DNA of 5,229 nucleotides from Ghiorsea sp. (lineage in GTDB: Bacteria; Pseudomonadota; Zetaproteobacteria; Mariprofundales; Mariprofundaceae). The notes beneath the pieces are model-generated. The model had not been told where the DNA came from and made no database searches. It saw only the letters and a list, made by a program, of their open reading frames with translations. Where the stretch lies: contig JAUZQX010000013.1 in the NCBI GenBank assembly GCA_030950765.1, forward strand, positions 1 through 5,229. Direction: 5' to 3'. Below are positions 1-5,229 of this stretch, piece by piece (within the stretch, counting starts at the first letter, position 1; the number at the start of each line of letters is the position of its first letter). A program made the position numbers and the translations under genes.

Positions 1-1
1 A

Positions 2-133
2 CTCAAAAATCAGGCTGGTACTCAAGTCAAACAACCTGAATTTTTTAGGGATAAAAACTTGGGCACGGTTTGGGCACAATCTGGGCACATCAATAAAAAC
101 AGCTCAAAAAGACCAAGCCTTGCACGAAGGTAA
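2..133 (+). CDS. Possible 3' end of a phage-type tyrosine integrase gene (partial)
   Basis: An open frame enters from the left edge and runs 43 codons to a TAA at 131-133. The visible peptide is hydrophilic and Lys/Arg-rich, with a central NLGTVWAQSGHI stretch followed by a basic tail (KRPSLARR). From memory, tails of the LGTVWAQxGH kind occur at the C-termini of tyrosine integrases of elements inserted in tRNA genes; I could not check this. The context fits. The frame ends about 50 bp from the 3' end of tRNA-His and converges on it, the arrangement seen where a lambda-like int gene lies next to its attachment site. No catalytic residues (R, H, Y) fall within the window, so the assignment rests on the tail and context only. 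It could equally be a decayed remnant or a chance open frame. Confidence 0.4.
   Translation, partial: LKNQAGTQVKQPEFFRDKNLGTVWAQSGHINKNSSKRPSLARR
60..88 (+). repeat. Three TGGGCAC direct repeats at 11-bp spacing
   Basis: The heptamer TGGGCAC occurs at 60-66, 71-77 and 82-88, each start exactly 11 bp after the last, so all three lie on nearly the same face of the helix. The flanks also resemble each other: a pyrimidine precedes each copy, and the first two extend to TTGGGCAC. Because 11 is not a multiple of 3, the copies fall in three different codon phases of the overlapping frame, giving LGT, WAQ and GH. This argues for conservation at DNA level rather than a repeated peptide. Tandem sites of about 10 bp beside an attachment site are typical of integrase arm-type binding sites, which is my preferred but unproven reading. 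Confidence 0.6.
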
Positions 134-182
134 AAACATAGGTAACTTGTTTATTTATAAAGGATAATATAAGATGAAAAAC

Positions 183-259
183 TGGGGTGGACGACGGGAT
201 TCGAACCCGCGACCACCGGCATCACAAGCCGGGGCTCTACCAACTGAGCTACATCCACC
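183..259 (-). tRNA. tRNA-His (anticodon GTG)
   Basis: The reverse complement folds as a 77-nt cloverleaf with a GTG anticodon in a TTGTGAT loop, closed by a CCGGC/GCCGG stem. The acceptor has the extra 5' G (position -1) opposite C73 that marks histidine tRNAs and is the main identity element for HisRS. The T-loop is TTCGAAT and the D-arm begins AGCTCAGTTGG. CCA is encoded (complement of 183-185). It is the last of the three tRNAs in the operon, 25 bp after tRNA-Arg. Its 3' end faces the possible integrase tail and would be the likely attachment site if an element is inserted there. Confidence 0.97.
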
Positions 260-284
260 ATTATTCTTGAAACGGTTGCCGAAA

Positions 285-361
<77 letters not shown>

Positions 362-389
362 TTAATTCCAGCAGACCTAAAAATTTAAA

Positions 390-466
<77 letters not shown>

Positions 467-481
467 ACATTTAAAAAACAT

Positions 482-497
482 CTTCCAACTTTGGAAG
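482..497 (-). other. Hairpin in the 5' leader of the tRNA transcript
   Basis: CTTCCAA (482-488) and TTGGAAG (491-497) are perfect inverted repeats separated by two bases. In RNA the realistic fold is a 6-bp stem with a 4-nt loop. It lies at or next to the predicted 5' end of the tRNA precursor. On the minus strand a run of six T follows three bases later, so it also resembles a weak terminator or attenuator between the promoter and tRNA-Pro. Confidence 0.5.
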
Positions 498-504
498 GCG
501 GCGA

Positions 505-533
505 AACTTAGGGATTAATTCATCATTCGTCAA
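505..533 (-). promoter_or_regulatory. Sigma-70 promoter of the Pro-Arg-His tRNA operon
   Basis: On the minus strand a TTGACG -35 box (528-533) is followed by a 17-bp spacer and a TAAGTT -10 box (505-510). Immediately downstream lies a GC-rich discriminator, TCGCCGCC (497-504). A near-consensus -35, ideal spacing and a GC-rich discriminator are the signature of stable-RNA promoters under stringent (ppGpp/DksA) control. The start of transcription should fall near 497-499, giving a leader of about 30 nt before tRNA-Pro. The -10 is the weaker box, with 3 of 6 consensus positions. Confidence 0.75.
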
Positions 534-547
534 CCGCTTTTTATCCC

Positions 548-576
548 TTGCATTATGCAGCATGATTATGAATAGT
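548..576 (+). promoter_or_regulatory. Weak candidate promoter for folK
   Basis: TTGCAT (548-553) and AATAGT (571-576) are separated by 17 bp, with the -10-like box 33 bp before the folK start. Matches to consensus are 3/6 and 4/6, so this is only a candidate. folK is divergent from the tRNA operon and some promoter must lie in the roughly 75 bp between the tRNA -35 box and the folK start. Confidence 0.3.
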
Positions 577-593
577 CAGTCTTATCGAGAATA

Positions 594-599
594 AAGGAG
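594..599 (+). promoter_or_regulatory. Ribosome binding site supporting the GTG start of folK
   Basis: AAGGAG lies 9 nt before the GTG at 609. It justifies choosing that non-ATG codon, because the HPPK glycine-rich motif begins only six residues later and leaves no room for a downstream start. Confidence 0.8.
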
Positions 600-608
600 A
601 AACCCACT

Positions 609-1118
609 GTGAACAGTGCTTTTATTGCCTTGGGCGGAAACCTTGGCAATGTGAAACAAACATTTCAAACTGCTTATGATGCGCTAAAAAGGACATGTGA
701 TATAATTGCTGTGTCCAAACTTTACCACACCCCTGCCCTAACCTTCCCTAACAGTGCAGCACAACCTGATTATTGGAATGCTGCGATTCATGTGCAAACA
801 GAGCTCTCGCCCAGCGCCCTTCTTGCTGAGTTACACAGCATTGAAGACCAGCATGGTCGCAAGCGTATTGAACACTGGGGTTCGCGCACGCTGGACCTTG
901 ACCTCATTGCCTACGAACAAGTTATATCAACACAAACAGCTCTAAAGCTACCCCACCCTGAAACACAATCTCGACTATTTGTTTTGCAGCCACTATTGGA
1001 CATTGCTCCTTCATGGGTACATCCTGCCACTGGGGAAAGCCTCTCTACAATGATAACCAACCTTATGGATGCAGGTGAACAGCTGCACAAAGGAGAAGCA
1101 TGGCAACTTCAACATTAA
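609..1118 (+). CDS. folK: 6-hydroxymethyl-7,8-dihydropterin pyrophosphokinase (HPPK)
   Basis: This cytosolic enzyme transfers pyrophosphate from ATP to 6-hydroxymethyl-7,8-dihydropterin, the step before dihydropteroate synthase in folate biosynthesis. The 169-residue product spans the whole family domain (E. coli FolK is 159). Visible motifs are ALGGNLGN at residues 7-14, DYWNAA at 54-59 with the pterin-binding Asn57, the basic loop EDQHGRKR at 79-86, and WGSRTLDLDLIAY at 90-102. In the last of these Asp96 and Asp98 correspond to the Mg-binding Asp95/Asp97 of E. coli; His116 in PHP matches the conserved catalytic-site histidine. The start is GTG with a good ribosome binding site. Its 3' end overlaps the downstream kinase gene by 19 bp in another frame, so the two are almost certainly co-transcribed. 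No other folate gene is visible in the window. Confidence 0.95.
   Translation: MNSAFIALGGNLGNVKQTFQTAYDALKRTCDIIAVSKLYHTPALTFPNSAAQPDYWNAAIHVQTELSPSALLAELHSIEDQHGRKRIEHWGSRTLDLDLIAYEQVISTQTALKLPHPETQSRLFVLQPLLDIAPSWVHPATGESLSTMITNLMDAGEQLHKGEAWQLQH
1089..1095 (+). promoter_or_regulatory. Ribosome binding site of the kinase gene, inside folK
   Basis: AAAGGAG lies within the last codons of folK, only 4 nt before the ATG at 1100. Ribosomes finishing folK pass over it, so translational coupling is likely. Confidence 0.7.
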
Positions 1119-1750
1119 ACCTAAACCACATTGCAATCGAAGGTGGTATTGGCGTAGGTAAAACAACTTTAGCCCAAGGGCTTGCAAGCAAACTCAATGC
1201 AAGTTTACTCTTGGAAGACATTGATGATAACCCCTTTCTGGAATTGTTTTACCAAGACCCTGAACGGCATGGCTTATCAGTACAGTTGTCGTTCTTGTTT
1301 TCACGCCTCAAGCAGTGGCAAAGCTTAGCACAACAAGACCTCTTTCAATCCATGATGGTTAGTGACTACATTTTCGCAAAAGACAAACTTTTTGCCATGA
1401 CCAACTTATCGGATGAAGAGTTTGTATTGTACAACCAAGTGGCACAAGCTGTGACCATTGATTTACCCAAGCCAGACCTTGTGGTTTACCTACAATCATC
1501 ACCTGAGATTGCTTTAAAACGCATACAACAACGTAACCGAAACATCGAACAAGGTGTCAACCTTGACTACCTCAAACAAATCACCGAAACCTTTGATAAA
1601 TTCTTCTTTCACTACCAAGAAACACCACTCTTGGTCGTACAAACTGACCGCATTAACTTTGCCGAACACCCCGAAGCATTGGATATGTTGATTGCACGTA
1701 TCAAACAAATGGGCAGAGGCACGGAATTCTGGGCAGACTACACCGATTAA
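1100..1750 (+). CDS. Deoxynucleoside kinase (dCK/dGK-type family)
   Basis: The 216-residue product is a P-loop kinase of the deoxynucleoside kinase family, which phosphorylates deoxynucleosides to 5'-monophosphates with ATP or another NTP in DNA precursor salvage. The Walker A loop GGIGVGKT is at residues 15-22 after a short beta strand. LLEDIDDNPFL (37-47) contains Glu39, the likely catalytic base. Gln62 lies where the family's base-binding glutamine is expected, and SDYIFAKDKLF (88-98) replaces the DRS-type motif, as in bacterial members. PDLVVYLQSSPE (125-136) precedes an arginine-rich LID, RIQQRNRNIE (141-150). Length is normal for bacterial enzymes. Substrate preference (dG, dA, dC or dT) cannot be read from these motifs. 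From memory, HPPK and this kinase are adjacent or even fused in some other bacteria, which supports the folK linkage. No clear terminator follows. Confidence 0.9.
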   Translation: MATSTLNLNHIAIEGGIGVGKTTLAQGLASKLNASLLLEDIDDNPFLELFYQDPERHGLSVQLSFLFSRLKQWQSLAQQDLFQSMMVSDYIFAKDKLFAMTNLSDEEFVLYNQVAQAVTIDLPKPDLVVYLQSSPEIALKRIQQRNRNIEQGVNLDYLKQITETFDKFFFHYQETPLLVVQTDRINFAEHPEALDMLIARIKQMGRGTEFWADYTD

Positions 1751-1766
1751 CCCCATATATACCCCG

Positions 1767-1795
1767 CTTTAATGGCTAACAGCACTATATATAAG
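1767..1795 (+). promoter_or_regulatory. Weak candidate promoter in the glgP leader
   Basis: TATAAG (1790-1795) matches five of six -10 consensus positions and lies in an AT-rich run (ATATATAAG). The segment 17 bp upstream, CTTTAA (1767-1772), is a poor -35. If used, glgP would have a leader of about 100 nt. Read-through from the kinase gene is equally possible, since no terminator is seen between them. Confidence 0.3.
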
Positions 1796-1856
1796 TCTTG
1801 AATGTACTCAGAACACCGCCGTTTGAGTTTTACTTTGACTTGCAGCAATGGCTTGG

Positions 1857-1882
1857 CAGCCTACGCAACCCTCAGCTGTAGG
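1857..1882 (+). other. Alternative hairpins just upstream of the glgP ribosome binding site
   Basis: CAGC (1857-1860) can pair with GCTG (1875-1878), while CCTAC (1860-1864) can pair with GTAGG (1878-1882). The pairings cross and share bases, so they cannot form together as simple hairpins. The second is followed directly by TTTT and then the ribosome binding site. Both stems are short, so a regulatory role is speculative, and I recognise no known riboswitch here. Confidence 0.2.
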
Positions 1883-1889
1883 TTTTAAA

Positions 1890-1894
1890 AAGGA
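1890..1894 (+). promoter_or_regulatory. Ribosome binding site deciding the glgP start
   Basis: AAGGA lies 7 nt before the ATG at 1902. The in-frame ATG 54 bp upstream at 1848 has no purine-rich site in front of it, and the 18 residues it would add do not look like phosphorylase sequence, so 1902 is preferred. Confidence 0.8.
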
Positions 1895-1901
1895 AAATAC
1901 C

Positions 1902-4391
1902 ATGCCAAAAGCTCAATTACATCCCCGCTCCATAACGGAAGCCCCTCGCGTTGGACAAACCAGCGATGATTTAATCAATGGTATGCAGCGTCATTTCCTG
2001 CGCACATTGGGTTTGAGCAAAGCATGTATTTCTGACCATTATAAGTATCAAGCACTGGCTTTAACGATTCGCGACCGTTTGATGGAAAATTGGAAAGACA
2101 CCAAAGAGGCCGTGCAAGAAGTCGATGGTAAACGCACCTATTATTTGTCGCTTGAATTTTTGATGGGCAGAGCTTTAGGTAATGCGATTCTCAACCTTGG
2201 TTTGGATGAGCAAACAACTGAAGCACTTCATGCGCTTGGCATTGATATTGAAGAAATGATTGAGGCCGAACATGATGCTGGTTTGGGCAATGGTGGTTTG
2301 GGTAGGTTGGCAGCTTGTTTTGTTGATAGTTGCGCCACATTGCAGCTTCCTGTGACAGGTTATGGTATTCGTTATGAATATGGCATGTTCCGCCAAAGCA
2401 TTGTTAATGGTTTTCAACAAGAATCACCTGACCACTGGTTGCGCGAAGGCAATATATGGGAGATGGAACGCCCTGAATATACCCAAGCCGTGCATTTTGG
2501 TGGTTATTCTGAAACCTACCACGATGATAATGGTAATAAACGTTCGCGCTGGGTGGGCACAAACGATGTCTTAGCTGTGCCTTACGATACACCGATTCCA
2601 GGTTATAAAAATGGTACTGTAAACACCTTACGTCTGTGGAAATCTACAGCAACGGATGAGTTTGATTTGGGCGAATTTAATGCAGGTGATTATGCGGGTT
2701 CTGTGGCACAGAAAAACAATGCAGAACATATTTCTATGGTGTTATATCCCAATGACAGCAGTGAAAATGGCAAGGAACTTCGTTTGCGTCAGCAATATTT
2801 CTTGGCATCGGCAAGCATTAAAGATGTGCTTCGCCAATGGGTTGAAATTCATGGTGAAGATTTTACCGATTTTGCTGCAAAAAACTGTTTCCAACTTAAT
2901 GATACCCACCCCACCGTATCGGTTGCTGAATTGATGCGTATTTTGATGGATGACTATCGCCTTGGTTGGGATGCAGCCTGGGCAATTACCAGTCAAACTA
3001 TGGCTTATACCAATCATACATTGTTGCCTGAAGCGTTGGAGCGTTGGTCAGTACGTTTATTCAGTCATTTGCTACCAAGAATTCTAGATATTATTTATGA
3101 AATCAATGCACGTTTCCTTAAAGACTTAGCAAAGAAATACCCTGGTGATGTAGCGCGTCAGCGTCGTATGTCCATCATCGAAGAAGGTGATGAGCAACAA
3201 GTCCGCATGGCATATTTAGCCATTATTGGCAGCTTCTCAGTGAATGGCGTGGCACAACTTCATTCCGACTTGTTGGTCGAAGGTTTATTCAATGATTTTT
3301 ATCAACTTTGGCCTGAAAAGTTCAATAACAAAACCAACGGTGTGACCCAGCGCCGTTGGATGGCATTTTGTAACAAGTCATTGACCCAATTAATCACTAA
3401 AAACATTGGTGATGCCTGGATTACTAAGTTAGATGAACTAAAACAACTTGCGCCATTGGCAGAAAAAGCAGCATTCCGCAAACAATGGGCAGCAAGCAAG
3501 CTTGAAAACAAAGAGGTTCTTGCAGCGGTTGTGCAAGAAGAATGTGGTGTAACATTCCGCCCTGATGCGATGTTTGATATTCAGGTGAAGCGTATCCATG
3601 AATACAAACGCCAGTTACTTAATGTATTGCACGTCATTCATTTGTATGACCGTATCAAACGCGGTGATACCGACAATTGGACCAACCGTTGTGTATTGAT
3701 TGGTGGTAAAGCTGCACCAGGTTATTACATGGCAAAACAAATCATCAAACTGGTGAGCAATGTTGCGGATGTTGTGAACAACGACCCTGAAGTGGGCGAT
3801 AAATTAAAAGTAGTCTTCTTTCCTAACTACCGTGTATCTGCCATGGAAAAAATCGCCCCTGCAGCCGATTTATCCGAGCAAATCTCCACAGCGGGCAAAG
3901 AAGCATCAGGCACAGGCAACATGAAATTCATGATGAATGGCGCGATGACTATTGGCACACTGGATGGGGCAAACATTGAGATTCGCGAAGAAGTCGGTGA
4001 TGAAAACTTCTTCTTATTTGGTTTAACCGCCGAAGAAGTTGAAGCCACACGCGGCAACTACAATCCAAATACTATCATTGAAGCCGATGATGACTTTAAA
4101 CGGGTGATGAACTTGATTGAATGCGGTCATTTCAGTCAGTTTGAACCAGGCTTGTTTACATCTATCACAGGCTCGATTCGCTGCAGCGATGACCCTTGGT
4201 TAACTGCGGCTGATTTCCGTTCATACATTGAAGCCCAGCAACAAGCTTCACTTGCCTATCAAGACAAAACCAAGTGGCTGAAAATGAGCATTTATAACAC
4301 AGCATTCAGTGGTAAATTTTCAACAGACCGCACCATGCAAGATTATAACCGTGATATTTGGAAGTTGAACCCAGTCAAACCAAAAGCTTAG
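1902..4391 (+). CDS. glgP: Glycogen/maltodextrin phosphorylase (GT35, PLP-dependent)
   Basis: This cytosolic enzyme releases glucose-1-phosphate from the non-reducing ends of alpha-1,4-glucans using phosphate and a pyridoxal phosphate cofactor. From the ATG at 1902 it has 829 residues, close to E. coli GlgP (815), and appears intact. Motifs in order are GLGNGGLGRLAACF (127-140), YGIRYEYGMFRQ shortly after, QLNDTHPT (331-338), IQVKRIHEYKRQ (560-571), FFPNYRVS (639-646), then the cofactor signature EASGTGNMKF, in which Lys675 should form the Schiff base, followed by TIGTLDGANIEI. The N-terminus lacks an obvious counterpart of the phosphorylated segment of animal muscle enzymes, as usual in bacteria. 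Preference for glycogen over maltodextrin cannot be told from sequence alone. A 151-bp leader separates it from the kinase gene, and its end overlaps the convergent ROK kinase gene by 17 bp. Confidence 0.97.
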   Translation: MPKAQLHPRSITEAPRVGQTSDDLINGMQRHFLRTLGLSKACISDHYKYQALALTIRDRLMENWKDTKEAVQEVDGKRTYYLSLEFLMGRALGNAILNLGLDEQTTEALHALGIDIEEMIEAEHDAGLGNGGLGRLAACFVDSCATLQLPVTGYGIRYEYGMFRQSIVNGFQQESPDHWLREGNIWEMERPEYTQAVHFGGYSETYHDDNGNKRSRWVGTNDVLAVPYDTPIPGYKNGTVNTLRLWKSTATDEFDLGEFNAGDYAGSVAQKNNAEHISMVLYPNDSSENGKELRLRQQYFLASASIKDVLRQWVEIHGEDFTDFAAKNCFQLNDTHPTVSVAELMRILMDDYRLGWDAAWAITSQTMAYTNHTLLPEALERWSVRLFSHLLPRILDIIYEINARFLKDLAKKYPGDVARQRRMSIIEEGDEQQVRMAYLAIIGSFSVNGVAQLHSDLLVEGLFNDFYQLWPEKFNNKTNGVTQRRWMAFCNKSLTQLITKNIGDAWITKLDELKQLAPLAEKAAFRKQWAASKLENKEVLAAVVQEECGVTFRPDAMFDIQVKRIHEYKRQLLNVLHVIHLYDRIKRGDTDNWTNRCVLIGGKAAPGYYMAKQIIKLVSNVADVVNNDPEVGDKLKVVFFPNYRVSAMEKIAPAADLSEQISTAGKEASGTGNMKFMMNGAMTIGTLDGANIEIREEVGDENFFLFGLTAEEVEATRGNYNPNTIIEADDDFKRVMNLIECGHFSQFEPGLFTSITGSIRCSDDPWLTAADFRSYIEAQQQASLAYQDKTKWLKMSIYNTAFSGKFSTDRTMQDYNRDIWKLNPVKPKA

Positions 4392-5229
4392 CCGCACCCA
4401 ACAGCCCTGCATTATCTCCTAATGCCGATGGAAGGACTTGAATTCTTCCTTTGAGTGGTGGGATGAGGTTGTTATCAAGTGCGGTTTTGATGTTGGGGTG
4501 CCATATGTCCCATGCGCCAATCATACCGCCGCTGATGGTGACTGTGTGAATATCTAAAAGTTTGATGGCTTCGGCAATGGCTTGCCCAAGGTAAGTGCCT
4601 GCGCTTTTGATGATGGTTTTAGCATCGTTGTCTCCATGAGTCGCGCGGTCAAAGATAACTTTTGTTTCAAGTGTTTCACCTGAAATCTCAGCATATCTTG
4701 CGCTGATTGCCGTGGCTGAGGCATAAGCTTCTACACAGCCGCGATTACCGCAGCCGCAAAGCCTTGAATCGTTATCATGAACTACTCGCAAATGCCCAAA
4801 CTCCATCGCCATGCCGCTTTCACCTGTGTAGGGTTGATTGTTGAGTATTAAACCACCACCAATGCCTGTGCCAAGTGTGATATGCAATAGATTGTTTGTG
4901 CCTTTGCCTGCGCCAAAAGTTTGTTCGCCAACTGCTGCACATAAGGCATCATTTTGCGCGGATACAGGTAAATTAAGCTGCTTGGATAACTGCTCGGCAA
5001 GGTTGAAGTTCTCTAATTGTGGAATATTCGGCGAGCTGGCTAAGATGCCTGAATTGCCGATAAAAAAACCAGGGAAACCGATGCCTAAACCAGCAATATT
5101 ATTATCCAATAAAGGTTTAGTAGCTTGGCTGATGGTATCCGCAATGACTTGCGCTGCTTCTTCACCAGAAAGACCTGACAGTTGGCTGAAATGGGTTTGC
5201 ACACGCACTTCTTGCACAATATGACCATC
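4375..5229 (-). CDS. ROK-family sugar kinase, probably glucokinase (5' end outside the window)
   Basis: The frame is open to the right edge (first visible residues DGHIVQEV), so the GTG at 5217 is not the real start. About 20-30 residues, including the N-terminal DxGGT phosphate loop, are missing. Of 284 visible residues (counted from the edge), GIGFPG lies near 49-54, QNDA at 92-95 with catalytic Asp94, and LGTGIGGGL at 119-127. GESGMAMEFGH at 136-146 holds the sugar-contacting Glu143 and His146. CGCGNRGC at 158-165 provides three cysteines that, with His146, form the ROK zinc site. SGGMIGA and ALGDNAGLLGAA close the C-terminal lobe. ROK kinases phosphorylate glucose, fructose, N-acetylglucosamine or N-acetylmannosamine at the expense of ATP. 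The neighbouring phosphorylase favours glucokinase, by inference only. There is no DNA-binding domain in the visible part, and little room for one if the N-terminus is of kinase type. Confidence 0.9.
   Translation of the reverse strand, partial: DGHIVQEVRVQTHFSQLSGLSGEEAAQVIADTISQATKPLLDNNIAGLGIGFPGFFIGNSGILASSPNIPQLENFNLAEQLSKQLNLPVSAQNDALCAAVGEQTFGAGKGTNNLLHITLGTGIGGGLILNNQPYTGESGMAMEFGHLRVVHDNDSRLCGCGNRGCVEAYASATAISARYAEISGETLETKVIFDRATHGDNDAKTIIKSAGTYLGQAIAEAIKLLDIHTVTISGGMIGAWDIWHPNIKTALDNNLIPPLKGRIQVLPSALGDNAGLLGAAKLLV

Noticed and set aside
106..130. Minus-strand CCTT/AAGG stem followed by TTTTT, a possible terminator for the tRNA operon
   Set aside because: The stem is only 4 bp and seven bases separate it from the T-run, too weak to call. 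No better terminator was found between 1 and 182.
1755..1793. Two ATATATA tracts after the deoxynucleoside kinase gene
   Set aside because: Simple AT alternation 32 bp apart without extended similarity; only the second is part of a plausible -10 box.
1848..1901. Upstream in-frame ATG extending the phosphorylase by 18 residues
   Set aside because: No ribosome binding site precedes it, while the ATG at 1902 has a well-placed AAGGA.
5217..5217. GTG as the start of the ROK kinase
   Set aside because: The frame stays open upstream to the window edge, and the essential N-terminal phosphate-binding motif would be missing, so the true start lies outside.
4838..5224. Plus-strand open frame of 128 codons opposite the ROK kinase
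   Set aside because: It is fully antisense to a gene with clear family motifs, and its translation looks like a reverse-strand shadow rich in Pro, Ser and Cys.

Overview
The window looks like ordinary chromosomal housekeeping DNA from a Gram-negative bacterium, most likely a proteobacterium. The three tRNA genes encode their own CCA ends and closely resemble enterobacterial counterparts, the start sites carry AAGGA-type ribosome binding sites, and the base composition is moderate (mid-forties % GC by eye). The pairing of folK with a deoxynucleoside kinase would fit a gamma- or zetaproteobacterium, but the sequence does not fix the genus.

Layout. Positions 1-182 hold no complete gene. An open frame enters from the left edge and stops at 133. 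It contains three TGGGCAC heptamers spaced exactly 11 bp apart, and I read it tentatively as the 3' end of a phage-type integrase gene lying against the 3' end of tRNA-His. Positions 183-466 hold a minus-strand tRNA operon transcribed Pro(TGG) - Arg(TCT) - His(GTG). Its promoter at 505-533 is convincing, with a 17-bp spacer and a GC-rich discriminator. Divergent from it, on the plus strand, come folK (609-1118), an overlapping deoxynucleoside kinase gene (1100-1750), a 151-bp leader, and glgP (1902-4391). A ROK-family sugar kinase on the minus strand (4375 to beyond the right edge) converges on glgP, and the two genes overlap tail to tail by 17 bp.

How the genes fit together. folK (folate biosynthesis) and the kinase (deoxynucleoside salvage) form a tight translationally overlapping pair. 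glgP releases glucose-1-phosphate from glycogen or maltodextrin. A ROK glucokinase would phosphorylate the free glucose that remains when such glucans are fully degraded, so the two convergent genes plausibly serve the same storage-carbon pathway.

No previously undescribed system is evident. The most interesting item is the left edge, where phased repeats inside a possible integrase tail sit beside a tRNA 3' end, as expected at the boundary of an integrated element. The rest of that element, if it exists, lies outside the window.
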